Source: JACRPZ01 sp040758255 (GTDB lineage: Bacteria > Nitrospirota > Thermodesulfovibrionia > UBA6902). Taken from it: 6,232 bases of DNA. The translations under genes were made by a program, and so were the position numbers. The notes under the pieces are model-generated. The model worked only from the letters and a program-made list of their open reading frames with translations, did no database searches and was not told where the DNA came from. Of the stretch, positions 1-4,219 are shown piece by piece. The stretch is taken from positions 1 through 6,232 of the forward strand of contig JBFLVX010000130.1 of the NCBI GenBank assembly GCA_040758255.1, in the 5' to 3' direction. Each line of letters starts with the position of its first letter. Position 1 is the first letter of the stretch.

Positions 1-50
1 GGGGAATCCATAAGGGACTGGATGCTCCGATCAAGTCGGAGCATGACATC
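1..50. repeat. Truncated copy of a dispersed hairpin repeat
   Basis: Bases 22-30 (atgctccga) and 36-44 (tcggagcat) form a perfect 9-bp stem around the loop tcaag. The arm is followed by gacatc. Just before it, atcca (6-10) and tggat (19-23) are also complementary. A hairpin with a (t/a)caag-type loop followed by atgaca recurs in the complete repeat at 102-166, so this is probably the 3' part of a related element whose 5' part lies beyond the left edge. No coding potential is seen. Repeats of this style are common between genes in Nitrospirota and Desulfobacterota (family knowledge, from memory). Confidence 0.6.
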
Positions 51-101
51 TTTCATCTATTTAATTGCCGTAGTAATAATTCACGGGTTAGGCTATGTTG
101 A

Positions 102-166
102 TGTCATTCCCGCTTGGCGGAATCTTTCGGAAAATCCGGAAGGGTTGCGGACAAGCCGCAATGACA
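102..166. repeat. 65-bp three-hairpin repeat with imperfect terminal inverted repeats
   Basis: The ends tgtcattcccgcttg (102-116) and caagccgcaatgaca (152-166) are 15-bp inverted repeats with two mismatches. Inside are three small stems: ccgc/gcgg (110-113 with 117-120), tttcgga/tccggaa around 125-141 with one mismatch, and ttgcgg/ccgcaa (145-150 with 156-161, loop acaag). There is no open reading frame and no transposase. This fits a REP- or MITE-like non-autonomous element. It ends about 70 bases before the start of the DUF3467 gene, so it may lie in that gene's upstream region. Confidence 0.65.
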
Positions 167-224
167 GAAAGTAGTCAGAACGTCGTCTTACTAAGGGCCA
201 CATTAGCAATTATGACAACAAAAA

Positions 225-229
225 AGGAG
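225..229 (+). promoter_or_regulatory. Shine-Dalgarno that fixes the DUF3467 start
   Basis: AGGAG at 225-229 lies 7 bases before ATG at 237. An in-frame TTG at 231 would sit only 1 base from this site, so 237 is the better start and the protein is 95 rather than 97 residues. Confidence 0.8.
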
Positions 230-236
230 ATTGAAA

Positions 237-524
237 ATGGCTGAAGAAAAACAAGAAATGCGAGTCCGCATCCCGAATGAAATCCAGGGCGGCGTCTACG
301 CCAATAATATGGTCGTCAGCCACACTACCGAGGAATTCATCCTGGACTTTCTTATGGTCACTCCTCCCGAGGGCGTTGTAGCAGCAAGAGTGATCGTGAG
401 TCCGGGGCACATGAAAAGGATCTTTAAGGCCCTTGAAGAAAATATTTCAAAATATGAGAAGAACATCGGACCTATAAAGCAGGCCGAGGCGCCAAAAATC
501 ATGGCTTCTGTAAAAACGATATAG
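237..524 (+). CDS. DUF3467 family small protein
   Basis: This is a 95-residue soluble protein with no signal peptide or membrane segment. The sequence shows the pattern I associate with DUF3467: a YANN motif near residue 21, an EEFILDF block at 32-38, a Pro-containing turn (43-44), a strand and helix in VIVSPGHMKRIFKAL (52-66), and a YEKNIGPI tail block (73-80). Length matches the family's usual size of about 90-110 residues. DUF3467 proteins occur in many bacteria and archaea and have no established biochemical role, so no function is assigned. The gene stands alone between repeat-rich stretches and converges with the reductase gene on the other strand. The start at 237 is supported by AGGAG 7 bases upstream. 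I found no convincing -35/-10 pair. Confidence 0.88.
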   Translation: MAEEKQEMRVRIPNEIQGGVYANNMVVSHTTEEFILDFLMVTPPEGVVAARVIVSPGHMKRIFKALEENISKYEKNIGPIKQAEAPKIMASVKTI

Positions 525-540
525 AGGTGTATTCTGGTGC

Positions 541-560
541 GGCTAACCCGGATTATTCAT
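541..560. repeat. 20-bp sequence resembling, in inverted orientation, bases 73-94
   Basis: The segment ggctaacccggattattcat closely resembles the reverse complement of 73-94 (agcctaacccgtgaattatt...). They share ctaacccg followed by a gattatt/gaattatt core with small indels. The two copies flank the DUF3467 gene in opposite orientation. It is either a dispersed intergenic repeat or the ends of a small mobile unit; the match is too short and imperfect to decide. Confidence 0.4.
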
Positions 561-585
561 GGCTCGGAGAGGAGGAGGGCAGATG

Positions 586-603
586 TCCCGAAAGCTTTCG
601 GGA
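586..603. repeat. 18-bp perfect palindrome (tcccgaaagctttcggga)
   Basis: The sequence is its own reverse complement over 18 bases with no spacer. It is the first of three symmetric elements between two convergent genes. No T-tract follows on either strand, so it is not a classical intrinsic terminator, though stacked symmetric elements between convergent genes could limit read-through. Short palindromes of this type are often dispersed in genomes of this kind. Confidence 0.7.
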
Positions 604-612
604 GTCATTCTC

Positions 613-665
613 GTCTCCAGATAGGAATCAGGAGACTCCGAGGTATCCCGATAAGAATCGGGATA
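613..665. repeat. Two related hairpins sharing a GATARGAATC core
   Basis: Hairpin 1 has arms gtctcc (613-618) and ggagac (631-636) around a core containing gataggaatc (620-629). Hairpin 2 has arms tatcccgat (644-652) and atcgggata (657-665) with loop aaga; its core is gataagaatc (650-659), exactly 30 bases after the first. Aligned arms differ in sequence but stay complementary (a C-G pair in copy 1 is A-T in copy 2). They lie about 60-110 bases beyond the reductase stop codon and could act in both directions as 3'-end structures, but no T-tract follows. Confidence 0.6.
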
Positions 666-721
666 AAGCCGCTCCGGTACAGCATCTGCTCTGTTTGTCA
701 GAAGATGTATGAATATTCCAG

Positions 722-2638
722 CTAAATCTTCACCCCGACTTCTGTCGCGCTCCGCAACGCCGCCCCGATGTTGCCGGGCTCTTTTGCATCGCCGACTGCA
801 TATATTTCTTTGACCTTGTCTTTAAGAGCTTCGTAGAGAAAATTCTCTGGAATGCTTCCGACAGAAACAATGACAGAATCGGCCTCCAGTTCTTTCACCC
901 GGCCACTTTTATCTTCTATGAGCACTTTCCCGTCTTCGATAGCCGTCACCTTACAGGTAGTAACAATCGACACTTTCTTTTCTTTCAGTCTGTTAAGTAG
1001 TTCCTGCCTCGGGATCTCTTTCATCCGTGTTAACGGCTCGTCGCACAATTCGACAATCGTCACTCTTTTCGATTCGGAGGAAAGCATGTCTGCTGTTTCG
1101 CAGCCTATGTCTCCGGCGCCGATGATGACAACATTTGTGCCGGGCGGCATGGACGTCTTTTCGTATATAGATCTGACATTAAACACAAACGGCAGGTTAA
1201 TTCCCGGAATGCGCGGAAGGCACGACTTTGAACCTGTCGCAATGACGACCGCATCAGGCTTTTGAGAAAGGATTTCTTCGGCAGTAACTGCCTTTCCCAA
1301 AATAACCCGCACATCCGTCTTGCCGATGGAATGCCTCAAATATCGTGAAAAAATACTTATTCCGTCTTTGTATGGAGCCTTGCAGGCAAGATGCAGTTGT
1401 CCGCCGAGGGATTCCCCTTTTTCATAAAGGGTGACCTCGTGCCCTCTCCGGCTCGCAAGGATTGCAGACTGAATGCCTGCCGGTCCGCCGCCGATGACCA
1501 CCACCTTCTTCTTTCCTGAAGCCGGAGTTATTTTCAGGCGGTATTCCTGGCCGGAAAACGGATTTATTGTGCAGCTCCTTCCTAATCCTTTCACTCCCTT
1601 GTCCGAGCAATCTTCAAGGTCTGAGAGACAATACCGAATATCGTCAGTCATCCCTGCTTCTGCCTTTTTGGGCAGATTCGGATCAGCAATAAGCGCCCGG
1701 GCCATCGCAACAAGATCGGCATCCTGTTTTTCGATGATCGCATCTGCAAGCTCCGGCGTGTGAATCTTTCCGACCGCAATTACAGGAATGGTAACGGACT
1801 TTTTAATCGTCCCCGCGAGATGAACAAGAGGTCCGGGAGGAAGATAGTGCGAGGAGATAGTCATTCTTTTGGTGGCTTTATTCCCTCCATTTGCGAGGAT
1901 CGCATCGCCGCCTGCCTTTTCTATGTGTTGAGCAATAACAGCGCTCTCCTGAAGCGTCAGCCCTCCGTCGACAAACTCGTCGCATACAAGTTTGACCACC
2001 ACCGGGACATCTTCACCGGCTTCCTGCTTGATAAGCCTAATCAGGTTTATGAGAAACCTCATGCGGTTCTCGATACTTCCTCCATACAAATCTGTCCTCT
2101 TGTTCGAAAGCGGTGAAAGAAGCTGTGATATCAGATCCCCGTAACTCGCCTGGACCTCTATTCCGTCATATCCCAGCTCCATAGCCCGCTTTGCGCCATC
2201 CGCCATTATCCGCAAAATCTCCTCTGCCTCATCGGCAGTCATAATCTTTATCAGAGGTGCGACCCATACATTGCCTTTCTGCTTGGCTCCGGGGACCTCA
2301 TGGTCGAAGATCCGCTCCTTGGGGTAATTAAGCTGCATGAACGCTCTTGCACCCTCTGAATGAATTACATCGAGAAGCCTCCTGATCCCGTCCGCAAACT
2401 CAGGAATATCGAATCTCAATTCATTGGGACCTTTATACGCGCGCGGAAAATCAAGGCATGGACAATCGAGCACGATCATGGCAACACCGCCCCTTGCCCT
2501 TTCCCGGTAAAATTCTATCATCCGTTCGTTGACTTTGCTGTCAGTAGAATATTTTGTCGGATATAAAGACATAATAAGGCGATTTCTCAAAACACACGTC
2601 CCGATCTTTCCTTCCCTGAATATATGAGGATAGTGCAT
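722..2638 (-). CDS. Old-Yellow-Enzyme-type NAD(P)H:flavin oxidoreductase (2,4-dienoyl-CoA reductase/enoate reductase superfamily), atypical
   Basis: A 638-residue cytoplasmic enzyme with the three-part FadH/enoate-reductase architecture: an FMN TIM barrel (about 1-330), an iron-sulfur linker (337-356), and FAD and NAD(P)H domains (about 378-638). The barrel keeps Q102, the SPLSNKRTDLYGGSIENR block (175-192), K216 at the usual FMN Arg/Lys site, and the phosphate-loop R314. The FAD dinucleotide motif is GGGPAG (383-388), the second Rossmann motif is GAGDIG (507-512), and the C-terminal FAD motif is AVGDA (614-618). Electrons would pass from NAD(P)H via FAD and an Fe-S cluster to FMN and a C=C substrate. 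Two oddities stand out. The cluster motif reads C337-xx-D340-xxx-C344-x11-C356, with Asp at the second Cys. The active-site Tyr and His of FadH align with D168 and A255, so the substrate and even the activity are uncertain. Length is close to FadH (about 670). The start is supported by GGAGGT 5 bases upstream. The gene stands alone and is divergent from tRNA-Leu. Confidence 0.9.
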   Translation of the reverse strand: MHYPHIFREGKIGTCVLRNRLIMSLYPTKYSTDSKVNERMIEFYRERARGGVAMIVLDCPCLDFPRAYKGPNELRFDIPEFADGIRRLLDVIHSEGARAFMQLNYPKERIFDHEVPGAKQKGNVWVAPLIKIMTADEAEEILRIMADGAKRAMELGYDGIEVQASYGDLISQLLSPLSNKRTDLYGGSIENRMRFLINLIRLIKQEAGEDVPVVVKLVCDEFVDGGLTLQESAVIAQHIEKAGGDAILANGGNKATKRMTISSHYLPPGPLVHLAGTIKKSVTIPVIAVGKIHTPELADAIIEKQDADLVAMARALIADPNLPKKAEAGMTDDIRYCLSDLEDCSDKGVKGLGRSCTINPFSGQEYRLKITPASGKKKVVVIGGGPAGIQSAILASRRGHEVTLYEKGESLGGQLHLACKAPYKDGISIFSRYLRHSIGKTDVRVILGKAVTAEEILSQKPDAVVIATGSKSCLPRIPGINLPFVFNVRSIYEKTSMPPGTNVVIIGAGDIGCETADMLSSESKRVTIVELCDEPLTRMKEIPRQELLNRLKEKKVSIVTTCKVTAIEDGKVLIEDKSGRVKELEADSVIVSVGSIPENFLYEALKDKVKEIYAVGDAKEPGNIGAALRSATEVGVKI

Positions 2639-2643
2639 CCTTC

Positions 2644-2649
2644 ACCTCC
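2644..2649 (-). promoter_or_regulatory. Strong Shine-Dalgarno of the reductase gene
   Basis: On the minus strand the sequence reads GGAGGT, then GAAGG, then ATG. The near-perfect ribosome-binding site 5 bases from the start supports both this start codon and efficient translation. Confidence 0.85.
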
Positions 2650-2679
2650 GGTTGGCAGGTCTTTCTAAATTACAACCAC

Positions 2680-2688
2680 ATTATAGCA
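2680..2688 (-). promoter_or_regulatory. Extended -10 promoter for the reductase gene
   Basis: The minus strand reads TGCTATAAT, a perfect extended -10 (TGnTATAAT), with TATAAT at 2685-2680. The -35 at 17-bp spacing (AATGAC) is poor, which is usual for extended -10 promoters. The predicted transcript would start near 2673, giving a leader of about 35 bases. This is a sequence-based prediction only. Confidence 0.6.
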
Positions 2689-2734
2689 GATGGAAAGAAT
2701 TCGTCATTCCGCAAAAAACGGCAGCAGGATTAGC

Positions 2735-2749
2735 CGGCAAATCTTGCCG
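2735..2749. repeat. Small hairpin between divergent reductase and tRNA promoters
   Basis: cggcaa (2735-2740) and ttgccg (2744-2749) form a perfect 6-bp stem around the loop atc. A gtcattccgc string at 2703-2712 resembles the end of the repeat at 102-116, so 2703-2760 may be a decayed copy of that element. A role in regulating either divergent promoter is possible but unsupported. Confidence 0.4.
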
Positions 2750-2766
2750 CATCCGGACATGAAGAT

Positions 2767-2796
2767 TTGCAGAACACCCTAAAAATCCCTTAAAAT
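2767..2796 (+). promoter_or_regulatory. Sigma-70-type promoter for tRNA-Leu
   Basis: TTGCAG (2767-2772) and TAAAAT (2791-2796) are separated by 18 bases, and the -10 box ends 7 bases before the mature tRNA 5' end. The -35 matches the consensus TTGACA at four of six positions and the -10 matches TATAAT at five of six. Confidence 0.6.
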
Positions 2797-2803
2797 CAAG
2801 CAT

Positions 2804-2886
2804 GCGAGAGTGGCGGAACTGGCAGACGCGCTGGACTTAGGATCCAGTGGGCAACCGTAGGGGTTCAACTCCCCTCTCTCGCACCA
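2804..2886 (+). tRNA. tRNA-Leu (anticodon UAG)
   Basis: An 83-base gene with encoded CCA. It folds as acceptor GCGAGAG/CTCTCGC (7 perfect pairs), D-stem GCG/CGC, anticodon stem CTGGA/TCCAG with loop CTTAGGA (anticodon TAG at 2838-2840, reading CUN Leu codons), an 11-base variable arm that can form a short GG/CC stem, and T-stem AGGGG/CCCCT with loop TTCAACT. The discriminator is A (2883) and CCA is 2884-2886. The variable arm is short for a class II tRNA but acceptable. No hairpin plus T-tract terminator is seen downstream. The sequence beyond the 3' end turns sharply AT-rich. tRNA 3' ends are frequent integration sites, but no integrase or duplicated 3' end is visible here. Confidence 0.97.
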
Positions 2887-3347
2887 CTAAAATCTATTAA
2901 AATCAATAAGTTGTACTCAAACAAAATCAAAAATAACTGTCACCAAAAATAAATTACCAAGCCCTAATTTTCATGGAAAAATAAAAGCTATGATGAAGTT
3001 TTGTTAGATGAAAAAACTTTGCCTCCTTAAGCCTCTTCGTTTCTTAACACATTGTATGAGGTGAAAAGGAGGAGGTCCTTCCTGAACTTCACACTTCAAA
3101 AATTTGTCAAAAAGATGTATGTTATAAACGCTAATTTATAGCTACAGAGCACATTTTCGCCTATATATCAAACATATAGTTGAAGGTATCACCTTCGTTT
3201 GTGGAAAAGTTAGCCGATCGTTCAGGCAGAAAGGAGTATAATGATGACAAGTAAATAGAACATCCCTTGTAAAAAATCCATTTTGCAGTTGCTCACATTT
3301 TTTTGAATTAGGTTTTTTAACAAAATCAAATTTCCGGGGGACAAATA
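2887..3347. other. 461-bp AT-rich intergenic stretch with no convincing gene
   Basis: This stretch separates tRNA-Leu from the lipoprotein gene and is clearly richer in A and T than the left half of the window. Visible elements are: cctcctt (3022-3028) complementary to aaggagg (3066-3072); a short stem AGGAGG/CCTTCCT with one G-U (3067-3072 with 3078-3083); a perfect 6-bp hairpin gaaggt-atc-accttc (3182-3196); and a good Shine-Dalgarno (aaaggag, 3230-3236) followed by ATGATG at 3241 but a stop after only five codons (3256). It may be decayed coding sequence or an unusually long leader. No known riboswitch was recognised. Confidence 0.5.
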
Positions 3348-3806
3348 ATGAAAAACAAAAGATACGTTCTATGGAAGAGATGCTTTAAATTGTTTTCATC
3401 CCTTATTATTTTTTCGTTGATAGGCTGCGTGAGTATGCCATCAACATTTATTATGACTTATGAACCAGGATGGGCATCTATTGAAATCAAGGAGGGAATA
3501 AAATTCGAAAATGCCTGGCAGGAAGTATTAGATGTTCTGGCCAAGAAATTTGAGCTTGAAATGATCTCAAGAGAAGGTGGATATATAAGAACTGCATGGA
3601 TATACACATGGTGGAAAGTTGGCGAACGAACAGAAAACTACAGGGTTCGTGCAATTATAAAATTTTCACCTGACGGCAGAAATGTAGATATTAAGACAGA
3701 AGCAAATTATCTAAAGAGTGGACAATGGATCATAGGGGCCGATACAAGATTACTTGAAACTGTAAAGACTGATATAATGGGTGTAGTCGGACGCACAACT
3801 CGGTAA
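3348..3806 (+). CDS. Putative lipoprotein of unknown function
   Basis: A 152-residue precursor. The N-terminus has basic residues (K2-K14), a hydrophobic stretch (LFSSLIIFSLIG, 15-26) and a lipobox L24-I25-G26-C27. It should therefore be cut by signal peptidase II and lipidated at Cys27, leaving a mature protein of 126 residues. Residue 28 is Val, not Asp, so nothing argues for inner-membrane retention. The mature part starts with an amphipathic helix (about 53-68, NAWQEVLDVLAKKF), followed by strands rich in Trp/Tyr (GGYIRTAWIYTWW, 77-89; YRVRAIIKF, 98-106; NVDIKTEANYL, 112-122). It ends in a polar segment (DTRLLETVKTDIMGVVGRTTR, 132-152). The layout loosely recalls small alpha/beta envelope lipoproteins such as BamC domains, but I do not recognise the family. 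Start support is GGGGGA 6 bases upstream of ATG. The gene lies in AT-rich sequence and converges with the UPF0182 gene. Confidence 0.85.
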   Translation: MKNKRYVLWKRCFKLFSSLIIFSLIGCVSMPSTFIMTYEPGWASIEIKEGIKFENAWQEVLDVLAKKFELEMISREGGYIRTAWIYTWWKVGERTENYRVRAIIKFSPDGRNVDIKTEANYLKSGQWIIGADTRLLETVKTDIMGVVGRTTR

Positions 3807-3868
3807 AAAAATTTTTCACATAATTAGCAAAGGGTGGCTATCATTGGATTAGTGGTGACGCCCTTCGG

Positions 3869-3919
3869 GAAATCAGCAGACTTTATTCGACAATTGAAGG
3901 GATAAAGCCTGCTGACTTC
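3869..3919 (-). other. Long hairpin, fully paired as minus-strand RNA
   Basis: Arms 3869-3886 and 3902-3919 (18 bases each) enclose a 15-base loop. Read as plus-strand RNA the stem has two A-C mismatches (3872/3916 and 3880/3908). Read as minus-strand RNA both become G-U, so all 18 positions pair. In the minus-strand reading the loop starts with CCCUUC, complementary to GAAGGG two bases past the 3' arm (3866-3861), allowing an alternative or tertiary pairing. There is no T-tract, so it is not a classical terminator. It lies about 300 bases past the UPF0182 stop codon. It could be a small RNA, a 3'-UTR processing hairpin, or a mobile-element end. Confidence 0.45.
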
Positions 3920-3990
3920 GCCAATCTAAATCGTTGTCTGTTTATTTCTATCAAAAGCGTCAATCTTTAATTGTAAAAGTTAAGCTATTC

Positions 3991-4051
3991 CCGTACAGTT
4001 TCCCGGGGCTGTAGGTGGCAGTCGATCCCTTCTTTGTAAGATGTTTCAGCC
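3991..4051 (+). other. Possible structured leader before a short SD-led frame
   Basis: tacag (3994-3998) pairs with ctgta (4009-4013) around a loop containing cccggg, and cc/gg extends it past one bulged G. Alternatively ggctg (4007-4011) pairs with cagcc (4047-4051), which is followed by an A-rich linker, CCCC and then AAGGAG. The two folds share bases and exclude each other, as in a leader switch, but no known riboswitch class was recognised. This is weak evidence. Confidence 0.2.
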
Positions 4052-4076
4052 AAAAAACAACCCCAAGGAGAAAAAC

Positions 4077-4133
4077 ATGACTGCCTCTCTATTACATTTA
4101 AACGAACATTATTTCTATCTTCTAGATCAATAA
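4077..4133 (+). CDS. Possible 18-residue peptide or start of a truncated gene
   Basis: AAGGAG at 4065-4070 lies 6 bases before ATG 4077, an ideal spacing. The frame encodes an 18-residue peptide beginning MTASLLHLNEHYFY and stops at 4131. The peptide is not hydrophobic enough to resemble type I toxins such as Ibs or Ldr, and no family is recognised. It may be the 5' remnant of a gene broken by frameshift or deletion, a leader peptide, or chance. No continuation was found in the other two frames downstream. Confidence 0.2.
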   Translation: MTASLLHLNEHYFYLLDQ

Positions 4134-4219
4134 AAAATAGGTGACTGTCGTATCCGATATCAATTGAAATTAATCTGAAAGGTTTTCGCATTCATGCTAT
4201 ACGATTTTATTGGACTTTA

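Larger units (their letters stand above)
3807..4219. other. 413-bp AT-rich gap with hairpins and short reading-frame fragments
   Basis: This lies between the convergent lipoprotein and UPF0182 genes. It contains aaaaattttt directly after the lipoprotein stop (3807-3816), a start-less open frame (3824-3970, +), a long hairpin (3869-3919), a structured stretch (3991-4051) and a Shine-Dalgarno-led 18-codon frame (4077-4133, +). No complete gene of normal size is convincing. The mix suggests decayed inserted DNA or an uncharacterised small RNA locus. Confidence 0.45.

Noticed and set aside
527..725. Two overlapping plus-strand frames of about 60 codons between the DUF3467 and reductase genes
   Set aside because: They run through the palindrome and hairpins, lack well-placed ribosome sites and show no family signature. 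A CSVCQK string near the end recalls zinc-ribbon tails but is too short to support a gene.
852..2566. Several plus-strand and minus-strand frames of 60-137 codons inside the reductase gene
   Set aside because: They are shadows of a long, motif-rich coding sequence and have no supporting ribosome sites or domains.
2713..2736. Terminator-like CGGC...GCCG-TTTTTT on the minus strand
   Set aside because: The stem is only 4 bp with a 10-base loop, and it lies upstream of the reductase promoter with no gene ahead of it to terminate.
3283..3311. TTGCAG with an AT-rich hexamer 17 bases later, as a promoter for the lipoprotein gene
   Set aside because: The -10 candidate (AATTAG) is poor and such matches are expected by chance in AT-rich sequence.
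3869..3919. Retron msd, integron attC or IS200/IS605 end hairpin
   Set aside because: No reverse transcriptase, integrase or TnpA/TnpB gene is present, and attC core sites are not visible. The structure is reported only as an unexplained hairpin.
3985..4191. 68-codon minus-strand frame downstream of UPF0182
   Set aside because: It has no Shine-Dalgarno before the ATG, no recognisable domain, and it overlaps the SD-led plus-strand frame. It is possible but unsupported.
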